DNA of 64,000 nucleotides from Malaya genurostris (Eukaryota; Arthropoda; Insecta; Diptera; Culicidae): assembly GCF_030247185.1 (NCBI RefSeq), contig NC_080572.1, positions 42,128,896 through 42,192,895 on the forward strand, read 5' to 3'. This document shows, piece after piece, positions 22,710-33,675 of this stretch. A model generated the notes under the pieces. The model did not search any database. It was not told where the DNA came from and saw only the letters and a program-made list of their open reading frames with translations. A program made the translations under genes and the position numbers. How positions within the stretch are numbered: position 1 is the first letter of the stretch; the number at the start of each line of letters is the position of its first letter.

Positions 22710-24709
22710 GGGGCATTCCACGCAAAACCAGCCACCCAATATTCGTTTTTTTATCTAAATATATTATTTCGGTAAAGAACTCGAAAATATTCGACACGTA
22801 TTTTTTTATTTCAATACGGTACGTGGAATTTTCGAGATTTGATTTTTTAAAATTTCGCGTTTACAAGATAGAGCCTTTTTCAATAGCCTATACTGTAAAA
22901 TCAAATAAAGATATAAAAATTCGACGTCTTTTCCTTAACTTTCATATAAGAGATTCCATAAAACAACCTTTATAGTTTATTTAATGAAAAAAGTTATAAA
23001 TTAATAAACAAATAAAAAAAATCAATTTTTTTTCTTTTTTTTTAGTTGAAAAAAGAAAGCTTAGGGGCTTAACTCAATCTTGACAAAGTTTCACAGTGAA
23101 AAGATTATTACTTTCGGAGCAGTGAATTTTTCAATAACGACCCGCACGCGCGGAATGTACCGCAGGGCAACTCGCTTGAATACGGGCTTAACTTGTCGAC
23201 ATGTGTCGCACCACTGATCGAATCCTAACTTTGACAGTTTATTGTTAGCAACGTTACAGTTGAGATCGCGGTGGGAAAATGAATTCAAAAATAAAAAAAT
23301 CGTATCTGAAATCAATTTTACTTTAAGACTTATGTTAGCAAAAGTCAAAAATATTCTTTTCGCCCCTTTTTGAGAAACTCGATTTTTTGCAAGCAAATTA
23401 TGTTTTGTGTTTAAGATAAAAAGAAAGCGAGTAAAATTGGGGCAAAGAATTTACGTGAGTATTAAAATAGTGATAAGTTTTGGAAAAGTTGCGAAACTTT
23501 TTTTTTACTATTCAGTTGTGAGTTGATGCAATAATGATTACAGATTCTATATTCAGCCATATATTCTATATCCAGCGAGTCTACAAAAGTATTTCTTACA
23601 TTTACTAACATTGTAAAATTGCATTTCTCAAATTTTAAAATTTCGATTGCCTTTTTAGAATGAACCATATTTGCCTACCGGTTGTCATACCGAATTTAAA
23701 CAAAAATTTCATGCAAAAGATGGAACTAAATCCGAGAGAATGAGAATTTTTAAAGTTTGCCAAAAGCTGTAGTATTTGTAAGATAGCGCATACGATGAAC
23801 ACATCAAGATATTTTGTTACGAAAGTAGGGAATCTTGTGGGAAAAAATTATTATTGCGATTCCGAGAACAACTTTTTTTATTATCAAACTTTTGATGTTT
23901 TTAAATTAAAAATCAATATTATTATCATATTTTACAGAAAAACAATTTTTCCCTGAAATAATAATTAAAGTCAAACAATTTTACACGGTGCACACAAAAC
24001 ATCATTTGTTTGCAAAAAATGAATTTCTCAAGAAGGGAAGAAGAAACCCAACGCAACGAATGTTTTTAAATTTTTGCTACCATGAGTCTTAAAGTTAAAT
24101 TGATTGCAGCTACGATTTTTGATTTTTGGATTCATTATCACACCGCGATCTTAACTGTAACGTTGCTAATAATAAACTGTCGAAGTTAGGATTCGATCAG
24201 TGGCGCGACTTTTGTCGACAAGTTAAACCCGTATTCGAGCGAGTTGCGCTGCGGTACGCTCGCGCGTGCGGGTCGGGATTGAAAAATTCACTGCTCCGAA
24301 AGTATTAATCTTTCCACTCTGATACTTTGCCAAGTTTGAGTCAAACCCATAGAGCTTCTATTTTTCAACTAAAAAAAGAAAAAAAATTGGCTCAAGTAAG
24401 AATTTTTTTATTTGTTTTTTAATTTTTAACTTTTTTCATTAAATAAACTATAAAGGTTGTTTGAAGGAATCGCTTATTTAAAAGCTAAGGAAAATACTCA
24501 CATTTCATGTCCTGGACGATTTTTTGTGTTATCTTTATTAGATTTTACAGCGAAAAAAACGTAAACGCGAAATTTCCAAAAATCATATCTCGAAAATTCC
24601 ACTTACCATATTGAAATAAAAAAATACGTGTCGAATATTTTCGAGTTCTTTACTGAAAAAAATAGTCAGATGAAAAAAAATGGGTGGCTGATTTTGCGTG
24701 GAATGCCCC
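22710..24709. mobile_element. 2000-bp foldback element with about 710-bp arms
   Basis: The ends are GGGGCATTCCACGCAAAACC (left) and GGTGGCTGATTTTGCGTGGA plus ATGCCCC (right). A 4-bp direct repeat ATAA flanks it (22706-22709, 24710-24713). The arms, about 22710-23420 and 23990-24709, are diverged reverse complements of each other along their whole length. They enclose about 570 bp of AT-rich DNA. Both arms retain a matching stretch of reading frame (minus 23091-23300, plus 24130-24270) sharing SHRDLNCNVANNKLSKLGFD and VKPVF.RVALRY. Most differences in the shared part are at third codon positions. No transposase is recognised. It is a non-autonomous or unknown inverted-repeat transposon. Confidence 0.85.
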
Positions 24710-24921
24710 ATAAACACTAAGTGTAGAATATTATTATAATCATATCTCTTATCTAGGGCAGTTTACTGAATCGCTTTTTATTCGATGATGGAATTATTAG
24801 ATTAATTGTATTCAATACAATTAAAATATTTCATCAATTCGAAATTTAGATGCAATAACTAATATTCATGCTAAACAGTTATTATGCTTTTTTAATTCCT
24901 TTAATAAAATATCAAGACAAT

Positions 24922-25326
24922 CAGTGATGTCCGAGCTCAGCACACGAGCTACTCTATACCTACAGTGTGTGCCAATTAAACTCGTAAGTGTGTGCTATTT
25001 GTGTAGTCCAACTACTGACAAGAGACAATACAAGAGCGGACACTGTGTGCTTAAAAATTATATAATATTATTAAATTTAAAAAAAAAACGGAAACTCAAC
25101 TCAGCACGTGAACTAGCACATGAGTCAGCTCACGAGCTAGCTCCCCATTCCAACTCATGAGCCAGCAGATGAGCCAGCATCGCGAGCTGGTTCTTCGAAG
25201 CATACGACTCTCGATCTAGTAGCAACACGGCACACAAGCGTGTGCTTCAGACTTCGTGTGCGTGTTTTTAAAAAGGTACAGCACACAGACTGAATGAGAG
25301 CTGGCTTGTGTGCTGGGCCATCACTG
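24922..25326. mobile_element. hAT-type non-autonomous element (405 bp)
   Basis: The ends are CAGTGATGTCC (left) and GGGCCATCACTG (right), inverted apart from a few mismatches. The flanks are AAGACAAT (24914-24921) and AAAACAAT (25327-25334), an 8-bp duplication with one change. The interior is full of near-palindromic GAGCTAGC, CACGAGCT and CATGAGCC words. No ORF of merit. Confidence 0.85.
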
Positions 25327-25734
25327 AAAACAATATAAAGTATTGCAATGACAGCCTATAAATAACAAGTCATGATATGATGATAAAATGTTTTTCAAAT
25401 TGTAAACAGTTTAAGGGAATTTAGATGAACTTCTCCGTTTCCTGCAACATCGCTTTGAATAATTGTTTAAATTTTTAGACACACTTCAGCCTGTAGTTTC
25501 GGAACCGGATATGCGATTTAGACAAAATTCAATAGCAGCTTATGGAACCAGAAGAATTTTTATTTGAACCGTCTATGAGAAAATGAATTGAGTTCCGTCT
25601 TCTGAGTTTTGGACCGCTATATCCGGTACTTCTGGAACCGGGAGCTTGAATCTGGGGGAGCATGGAACCGGTATAACCGAGATCGAATCGTGGACCAGCA
25701 ATTAATTTGACCTACAACTTGAAACTTGTGTTTT

Positions 25735-25841
25735 TTGTTCGATCATAGAGGTTTTAACCTTTCTGACCCTATGTGCGGGGTTTGGAACCGAACCCAGGCG
25801 GGCTGCGTGAAAATCATCGACTTACCGACCACGCTATTCTA
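25735..25841 (-). mobile_element. Diverged tRNA-headed SINE, family B
   Basis: Read in reverse it matches the better copy at 32598-32742: TTTTCACGCAGCCCGCCTGG, a box B-like GGTTCGGTTCCAAACC, and a tail AAAACCTCTATGATCGAACA. The tRNA part has lost box A quality. It is a decayed retroposed copy. Confidence 0.75.
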
Positions 25842-26052
25842 TTCGTGAAAAATCAATGGTTTGCCATACTGAGAACGGGAACAAAGTTTAATCTAAATCG
25901 GAGCAAGTCGATCCAGATTCCTTAACTAAAAACCACAATGTCTGTTCTTTGTGCATTCTCTGAGAAAACGAAGTGGGTTCTACTATTTGAATCACATTCG
26001 GAACCGGAATCCAGGGACTCCGTCGCTTCAACCAATTTAATAGCTTTAAATA

Positions 26053-26093
26053 GATTACAGATTGATAGGTGCTCAACCTATCAATCTGTAATC
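26053..26093. repeat. Perfect 18-bp hairpin with 5-nt loop
   Basis: GATTACAGATTGATAGGT (26053-26070) is followed by GCTCA and then by its exact reverse complement (26076-26093). It lies inside an otherwise decayed repeat, so the perfect match suggests a recent local palindromic duplication. Confidence 0.9.
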
Positions 26094-26436
26094 TCGGAAC
26101 CAGAAGTCGTATCTGAATGAAGCTCAGCTGATTTATACGGCATCATAAAAATTTTGAAGTTGGTAAAAGTCGGTTCAGCCATCTGTGAGCATAATTAGTG
26201 AGTTCCATTTTGGAGTATGGGATCATTACAAGCCTTTATTTCCGGCACACGAAACCATGACCATTAACTTACTTGATTCATGAATTGAAGAATCTTTGAG
26301 CTCAATGAAGAATATTTGTTACACTTTTTGCATCGTCTCTATAAGCAACGGTTTGAAAGCGTAAGCACGTAAGCCTTAACCCTATAATTCCGGAACCGGA
26401 AGTCAGATGCGAATAAAATTGGCAATGTATCTTGAA

Positions 26437-26645
26437 TCCCCGGGTTGACGGTTCAATGCATAGGACGCTGGTCTTACAAGCCAGTTTTCGTTTGTTCGAG
26501 CCCCGACCTGGAAGGATTCTTAGTGTCAGTAGGATCCAAAGTACTAGCCGTGCAACGATTCTGTACACTAAGAATCGGCTGCGAAGCCTATTGAAACAGA
26601 AAGGCCAAATTCCACAAAAGGAATGTAATGCCAGGACTTTGCTTT
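26437..26645 (+). mobile_element. tRNA-headed SINE, family A, with perfect 12-bp TSD
   Basis: The head has a box A-like GGTTCAATGCATAGG, an anticodon arm with stem CTGGT/GCCAG and loop CTTACAA (anticodon TAC, so valine-like), and a box B-like TTGTTCGAGCCCC. An unrelated body follows with GGATTCTTAGTGTCAGTAGG, and the tail ends GACTTTGCTTT. Flanking 12-bp direct repeats ATGTATCTTGAA (26425-26436, 26646-26657) are identical, so retroposition was fairly recent. There is no acceptor stem, so it is not a functional tRNA gene. Confidence 0.88.
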
Positions 26646-26950
26646 ATGTATCTTGAAAACTATAAGATATTTTACTTGATTTTCAGTTTGTGGAATCTTT
26701 GTGAAATCGAAGCGAACTTTCATGTTATAGTTTTGCGGCAACTATTTCCGGTGTTTCTGGAACCGGAGACTGAGAACGGAAATAACTAAAGTGAAATTAT
26801 TCTGACATCTGACAATAAGATCTACATATGAGAGAGATTTGTATGTAGATGTTTCCTTCTTGAAAAATAAAACACACAGGAAACTGTAATTCCAGGTTGG
26901 GTCGAGATCAAAATCATTGCTGGTTCATAAGATATTTAAGCTGTTCGGTT

Positions 26951-28019
26951 TAACCTAGTAACCGGTCTTGCCCCTGTAACCCCTACAATGTTAAGTGTAA
27001 AAAATTCCAGGCATCGTTTCACCATTGTTTTTCGGGTCAAACACGAAGTCTAAGTAAAAGTAAAAGTTTTTCCAACATTTCAATTAGTGAAATTTTTGAA
27101 AAATATAAGAATCAAGTTATCAAAACCATCTGAAGTTTGTTTACTTTCCTTTAAACCAAATAAATTAGAGCAGTTCAAGAAATGATTAGAATTTATGTCT
27201 TTTCTATTGATGTTAACATAGGTGTACAGAATACAATAATTCTGACCCTGTTTTTCTTGCTTATTTCTTGTGATAGCCCTTTTGAAATTGAACAGATAAA
27301 ATCAGCTGTACCACACTTGTGTGCCGTCATCCGAAGCACGATCGATATAATTAAGTTTTTATCAGTTTATTTGATGATACAGCGCCAGAAATATGATTTA
27401 TATGTGTGGCTCAGCGAAAGTTCCACTTCCAAAATTGGCTTCGTAATGTTTGTTTGCGTTTTTGTTGTCTTCATAATTTTATGGGACGGATCGTGCTGGA
27501 ACGGGGACACAATGTTTCCATCGTTGTGAGTGTATTGCTGGTGTGCTATTCCTGCGGTAGCGGAAAATACCTCGTAATCACCATTGAAATCAACGTGTGA
27601 ACATCTTGTTTTTTTTATCATACCGGTAAGCGAGAGGCGTTCCGCGCCGAAAACTGATCGTCATTTTTCAAAACGATGGGAAATATGATGGTTCAATTAG
27701 TTTCACCTGTTCGAAGAAAAGGAACAAAACTCTGTAATTTAAGGCCATTTTTTATTACTTGTGCTTACAAATTAATTGCATGCCTATTTTTTCCGAATGA
27801 CTGATAAATGATTCAACGCAAAATGCATTCACGCAAAATGCATTTCTGGATGTAGCTGGAGGAGCTGAATATTTATTCCATGTTCAAGAAATTATGATCG
27901 TTTATGACCTGAAGCTAGCATTGCAGATGGAGAGCGATTATTGCAAATTACGACTCGACTATACCATTTCAAAATTTGCAGTCAAATTCTTCATCGTTTT
28001 CTCGTTTTTGTTTTTACAG
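26951..28019. other. Sequence upstream of the coding gene, likely intron or 5' region
   Basis: No coding gene is supported. The frame at 27182-27529 is hydrophobic but unrecognised. A splice donor-like ACCG|GTAAGC (near 27625) and the acceptor at 28019 (TTTGTTTTTACAG) could delimit a short intron if transcription starts nearby. Otherwise this is the end of a long first intron starting near 8.5 kb. Confidence 0.4.
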
Positions 28020-28042
28020 ATTGTGCTTTTAGATGATACAGG
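28020..28042 (+). other. Splice acceptor and short 5' UTR before the start codon
   Basis: A pyrimidine-rich run ending in TTTTTACAG at 28019 precedes 23 nt of leader before ATG 28043. An exon boundary here means at least one non-coding exon lies upstream. The upstream ATG at 28033 opens a 26-codon frame ending after the true start and could dampen translation. Confidence 0.6.
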
Positions 28043-30895
28043 ATGCTGACAACGATTACATTGATACTGGTAGGATCCGCACTACAGATAAGCGCACAAA
28101 CTCCTCCTTCTAGAAATGATCTTCCAATGCAAACCCAAACTCTGCCGACGCTGCTGCCCACCGTTCCACCCGATCAGGTAGGTTCAGCACCAGATTTGCT
28201 TTGGATATAAAAAAAACTGTTTCCGGCCTATTCATAGCTGTTCACCATCGTACAGCCTCAATCACCGCCTCCGGTTATGAACTTACCTCCATCCCCGGGA
28301 AAAGGTATCCAGTACGAACATTCCATATCACTTGGGCCCAACAGTAACTACTATGTCTACTATTCGGATCATGTTCAAAACCTAGAACCGCAGAATTATG
28401 TGCAACAACAGCAGCAATCGCAATCATCACCCATTTATCAGTCTTTCGTTGGGTAACACAAAATATATATATTTTGCAATTGTTCCAGAAATCTTATCGA
28501 TCTTTTTTTCTTCTTCAGATACTCCAACGATCAGTCTAGTCAGATAATCTTCAACACGAACACTGTTCCGGTGCAGCTTGTGACACTGTTGCAACCGACG
28601 TTGGACGCTGCAGTCGCACAGGAGAACGGTGCTGTTGTATCTCCTCCTTCTGTTACCGGCAATCAGACAAATACGAACTTGAATGAGGAAGGAATTCAAA
28701 AGTTAGTATCTTCAACACAGAATCTGGTGAGTAATGAGGACGTCGTAAGTATAAACAACGCAGAAGAAGATCCAACAAATGATGATGATTCGAAAGATCT
28801 CGAAAAATTACCAGCGAAGAAAGAACAAAACGAACCAGTTGACAGCGAGCCAAGTGAAAGCCGCAAGAACGAAGAGAGGTTGACGGACAACTTGGCAGAA
28901 TCGAGTTTTACACAACCGATTATAGTCGGCGAAATGTCCGATAGTGTCGCTAGAAATCACCGCTCAGGGAATGGATTGGAAAACTACCAGAAGCAGATAA
29001 ATGTAGAAATTATTGGTGAATCAGATGACCACAATAAAGGGCAATATTTGAAGGAAACCATCTTTCCCGTTAATCAATTAACTTCGGAACCGTGCGATGA
29101 TGATCTGCAGTCCACACCCGTACTGATCAAACACGAAGTTACCACAATTCGACCAATCAGTTTGACAACCAAAGGTCGAGGAACGACTGCATCCAGGCTC
29201 AGCACCCGCTTCCGAACCACGCCAGTACAACCGCTGTCTTCGACTGCCCGTTATTCAACGAAGGAAACCGTTACGGTAACTCCGAAACCCGTCTCCAACA
29301 AATATCTAGCCCCGATCCAAGCCGGATTGCGTCTTTCAAATTCGCAGCAAAACATCGATGACTGCATCGATGCGATTCTACAGCCACCTAAGCAGGATCT
29401 CAGTGTGGAAAAGAAGACTCTTGTCGAGGTCCAGAAAAGTGTTAACATCAAAAATTTTCTGATCGATCAAGACAAACCAGCAAAGCAGCGAGAACTCGGC
29501 ACTCGAACTAAAATTGTCCAGCAACCAATTTTTGTCGAAAAACCCGTTGAAAAAATTGTGAAACAAAATGTCTACATTGAAAAGCCGGTTGATCGTATTG
29601 TCCAACAGCCGGTCTATATAGAAAAACCAGTTCCCCACCCAGTGGATCGTATTGTAGAAAAGAAGGTACCTGTCCCGTATCCTGTCGAAAAGATAGTTGA
29701 AAAACCGGTGCAAACTGTCGTTCAAGTTCCATATGCCGTTGAGAAACAAGTACCTGTACATCACTACATCGACCGTCCAGTGACACAACCTGTCCCAGTT
29801 CCAGTTCCAGTTGAAAGGATTGTCGAAAAACCTTACCCAGTGGAACGTGTTATCACCAAGGAAGTCCAAGTACCCTACCCCGTAACTCAAGTCGTTGAAA
29901 AAATAGTGGATCGTCCATATCCAGTTGAAAAGGTCGTTACAAAAGAAGTCCAAGTACCATATCCAGTTACTCATGTAGTGGATCGACCATATCCGGTCGA
30001 GGTTCCCGTCGAGAAGGTTGTAGAGAAGATTGTCGATCGGCCCGTTCAGACAGTGGTCGAGAAGCACGTCGAAGTTCCTGTTCCGGTAACGGTGGAGAAA
30101 GTTGTAGAAAAGTTCATTGATCGTCCCGTTCCTTACCCAGTTCAAGTCCCTGTAGAAGTTCCCGTTCAAGTTCCAGTCCATTACCCGGTGGAAGTTCCTG
30201 TCGGTGTTCCGATTCCGTATCCAGTCGAGAAACTAATCCCCGTTACTATCCACGAACCGAAACCAACCCATTCAATCATCAAAACCACCACCCATGAGAA
30301 ATTGTTTGACTTACACAAATTTTTCGGTGGTAAAAAAAAGCATTTTATCGAACATATCTTCATCAAACCACCCCATCATCCGAAACCTCAGTTGATCGAA
30401 ACGAAACATCTCCATTATCACAATCAATATCCAAAGAATGATCTTCATTTCGGAGCATCGATCCAGGCGCCAACATACGTTGATGTCGCTCAGTTCAACG
30501 TTCTGCCTCACCATTACCCGGAAAAGCAGAAAAACATTTACGGAACCACATTCCTAGGTGATGCTTTTAACGGTAATCCCTACCAATACCACCACAATAG
30601 CTACGAACCGCTAAACGACCACTCACATCACTTTGTAGGCAAATACACCTACCAGACACCGTTGTACCATCAACAGCAACCGATTGGGCAGCAGATTTAC
30701 AAGGACGATTACGTCGGACCTACCCCGCTGTTGGAGGATCATTGGGCCGTCAAAAGTGACGGCAAGTTCCGCCGAAGTACGGTGTACGGCAAGAGCTTAC
30801 GGATCGAGTACGGTGGTTTCAAGCCGCCACTAGTGCCATCGGTGGAGATCGACGAGAATGGGAACCCGCTGCATAAGGAGCAGAATGCGACCTGA
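28043..30895 (+). CDS. Secreted Pro/Val-repeat protein, three coding exons (908 aa)
   Basis: I join exons 28043-28177, 28238-28452 and 28519-30895. The joins keep frame, all introns are GT-AG (60 and 66 bp), and the total is 909 codons with the stop. Exon 1 starts with a signal peptide, MLTTITLILVGSALQISAQ. Residues about 195-240 are acidic and hydrophilic. Residues about 448-697 are an imperfect Pro/Val repeat (VEKPV, VPYPVEK, VDRPV, VPVPV). Residues about 708-840 are rich in His, Tyr and Pro. The C-terminus reads GKSLRIEYGGFKPPLVPSVE. Such low-complexity secreted proteins are common among insect cuticle or extracellular-matrix proteins, and that role is an inference. Automated pipelines often mislabel this repeat type after a zinc-finger protein, but no zinc finger is present. 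An ATG at 28033 in another frame overlaps the start, with a poorer context (T at -3 against A). Confidence 0.85.
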
Positions 30896-31202
30896 AGGAA
30901 AAAACGTCATGTGGGAGGGACAACGTCGGTAGTTGGGTTTAGCGTTTGGCGCCTGTACTCACGCTGATTTCCTGTGAGTTCGTCAGGAGCAAACCTGCGA
31001 TGAAACGATTTAGGATATTATGCTTAGTGCTATGACCGAACTTAGGATTAATTTCATTGTACACAGGATTCATTTGCCACACACAAAATTCACAGCTTCT
31101 GTTAGAACTGTATTTACTTAATTTGTAAGTAATTTATTGTAATTGTATGATCATTTTCAGTAGACGACGTACTTTTATTATAGTTTCAAATATGATAATA
31201 AA
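30896..31202 (+). terminator. 3' UTR and poly(A) signal of the Pro/Val-repeat gene
   Basis: After the stop codon at 30893-30895 come about 300 bp of non-coding sequence and AATAAA at 31197-31202, with a second AATAAA-like site directly after it. This is a normal length for an insect 3' UTR. Confidence 0.7.
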
Positions 31203-32597
31203 AATAAAAATCACGCCGAAACCCGTGTTTTCATTTTATGCTGTATAATGCACAAGCAATGTTTTAATTTATCATAAAATAAATTTTATCTATTATTTTT
31301 GACTTGATGTCATATGGCAGAAACAGTGAATTCAACTTGTTGACAGTCCCGACTCTTTCTATTTGCTACAGCTGCAAATGGTTGGCTATACCAAGTGCTT
31401 TTTGAAAATTTCAACTCCTTCCTGCAGCATTTTGTTGCTTTGCATGTCTTCAAACCCTATCTACATCAAGAAGCACGAAAGCAAACGATTACGTACAAAC
31501 AAGTTAAGATTTATTTTTCTCAAATCTGTAAGTAAAGCAAGTATAGAACAATTTTACATCATTATGAACAGTTTTTGTTCTGGTATCCCAGTTTTCCAGA
31601 AGTTGTTAGATTCATAAGTTTGGCTTTTTATTTCGATCGCTTTTCGAAAACGTTCACCCGGAAAATTGACACTAGGGTGGTGTAGTCTTGTGTGGATAAA
31701 ATGATAAGATTTATTTACTCATTTCAGTTAACTTTTTTTGTTTCATTTGAATACACTTTGGAAATATGAAAAATTTTAGCTCGATAGATGAAACTGAATA
31801 TTGCACCCATGGTTGAAAGTTTTTATAGAAGTTATTATGGGTATACAAAATGACAAAATCGTCGAAATGTCATACATTATTTAAACAAAATAATTCGCAA
31901 GCCAAATTTATTTAGATTTTTGATATTTTGTTTTGTTATAAAGAACAGAAAACAATCTTGAATCTTCGACAGTCCGGGCCCGGGGGATTCCCCTTTTTCC
32001 CCCTCCCCTCTCGGCGACCCTGATTATCTGAGAATATAATTTCACATAAACACATACTGAAGCACGTATCTGTTTGGCATGTAAATGGTGCATATGAATT
32101 CACGCCGTTGTACCTGCTGGCCGAACGGAAAATACAGTCGGAGCTGGTAAAATTCATTCGAATCCGTTATTTAGCAAGACATTCATATAAATTGCACCGT
32201 GTTTGAGATTAAGTCACCAGTAAAATTCATTACATAAAAACCAGGTTCCTCCAGAAAATTTAAAAACAATCGAGAATAGAAAATACTCTTACAAATGATT
32301 TAAATTAGTCCCAAAGGTACGCGCGATCGTAAAGTTGGTATAGAAAAGGTAGAATGGTGCGTGGCCAGGCATGATTAGTCATGAAGAAAAACTTTGATCG
32401 GATTTTTCTCGGAACCATGTTTTCTCCAACTGGGTGTAACTCGTATTTCAAAACTATTGCACGTATCAACATGTAGCAAACGGCTTTTTACTCGTTAGAT
32501 GTCTCTCTATGGTCGGAACTACTACCAAAAAATTTTATAGTTTCTCAAAAAAGTTATTAACAATAAAAAATGAAAAAAAGGGTTGAAAAAAAATTTT
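31203..32597. other. Intergenic sequence, nothing recognised
   Basis: No gene or bounded repeat is supported. A C/G-rich patch near 31975-32015 stands out, but it is short and in no credible frame. Confidence 0.45.
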
Positions 32598-32742
32598 GTT
32601 GTCTCGATTATAGAGGTTTTAACCTTAAGGTCATTCAACTCTTCGGGCCAGAAAAACTTTCTGACCTTATGTGTGGGGTTGGGAATCGAACCCAGGCGGG
32701 CTGCGTGAAAGGCATCGACTTACCCATTACGCTATACGCCCC
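32598..32742 (-). mobile_element. tRNA-headed SINE, family B (best copy)
   Basis: Read on the minus strand from 32742: box A-like ATAGCGTAATGGGTA, an anticodon loop with TTC (glutamate-like) in CCTTTCACG, box B GGTTCGATTCC, then a body with AAGTTTTTCTGGCCCGAAG and a tail AAAACCTCTATAATCGAGAC running into A/T. No acceptor stem partner is present after box B, so it is a retroposed element, not a tRNA gene. Diverged copies lie at 25735-25841 and 36303-36412. It resembles tRNA-related mosquito SINEs such as Feilai, but I cannot confirm the family. Confidence 0.82.
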
Positions 32743-33344
32743 AAATATCGATAATTGAAAACATTAGCCAATTCTATACAAAATATGAAACTGTTTTGCT
32801 TTCCGATGATTGGTTTCCATAAGTATAATTTTGAAATATTGAAATCATATTGTTTTGGAGGAACGTGGCCTTTTTTCCACAAGGTAAAATGCATTTACGC
32901 ACAGAGTGTGGGACTCTTCACAAGATTACCAACTGTATAATTGGAACTACCCATAAAAACGCTGGAAGGCTATCGGTGCTCAAAGCACCCTTTCTGGCCT
33001 TAAGCATCGCCATGGACGTCCGCATTGTTCTGTCCTACTTTTGGATCATTTAGCTCGCGAATTTGAGCCACTCGCTGACCTTAACCCGCAATGAATGTAT
33101 GGTAAACTAAGATCATATCAAAATATATTGATAAAGAATAATGCTCTACTAATCCTATGGATATGCTGCGCAAAATAATAAGAATCGTGTAACAAATTAC
33201 AAGAAATATAGAAAAATACACGCATCCAACATAGTTTAACATCGCTCATGGTTTTAAATCAGATTTTTGATTCAACTGATGTCTCTTTCGTAGTACTTTT
33301 AATTAAGATATCGTTAATTTCATCATTTTTTTTATGTAGGCACT

Positions 33345-33640
33345 AGTACCGGGGTCAACTCGAAAGAATACAATTTGTTGACTTCAGGAAGTGTAAAGTT
33401 CAACATTCGATAGAAGAACTTGAAACTTTGCTTAAATAGTAAATGCATCTTGAATTAAATTATGATTATTTGTTTCAATTGAACAAAACTCATAACGTTG
33501 TATACATACAATTCTTATATTTGTACATAGCTCTATGTGTGTGCATTACCTTTCTCCTAGGGCTAGCGACTAACTTATTCGAAAAATCATATCGCAGTTC
33601 GAATATATTCTATCAATTGAAAAAGTATCAGGTATACAAC
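33345..33640 (+). pseudogene. Second, decayed copy of the gag fragment
   Basis: TACAATTTGTTGACTTCAGG and the following 100 bp line up with 18419-18530 of the other gag relic (GTTGTTGACTTCAGGCAGTG, then GAACTTGAAGGTTTGCTTAA). Several stops and indels break it. It ends abruptly at the mariner relic that begins near 33650. Confidence 0.6.
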
Positions 33641-33675
33641 TTTGCTTCCATCGTTTTTTTCCAAAATTAAAAACT

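Larger units (their letters stand above)
25440..26950 (+). repeat. Diverged 329-bp family copy, host to two SINEs
   Basis: Blocks such as TTCGGAACCGGATATG, TATAATTCCGGAACCGGAAG and TTCTGGAACCGGGAG, with AAAGTCGGTTCAGCCATCTG, place the stretch in the 329-bp family, in + orientation. It is cut up by a reversed family B SINE (25735-25841) and a family A SINE (26437-26645), so the repeat is older than both. Confidence 0.6.

Noticed and set aside
26437..26645. A functional valine tRNA gene
   Set aside because: Box A and B-like parts are present but there is no paired acceptor stem, and the sequence runs into a SINE body with a target-site duplication.
29378..30181. Minus-strand frame of 267 codons inside exon 3
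   Set aside because: It is the antisense shadow of the Pro/Val repeat. The + strand has the signal peptide, in-frame splicing and poly(A) signal.
32598..32742. A functional glutamate tRNA gene
   Set aside because: The 5' end of the acceptor stem has no partner after box B; a SINE body follows.
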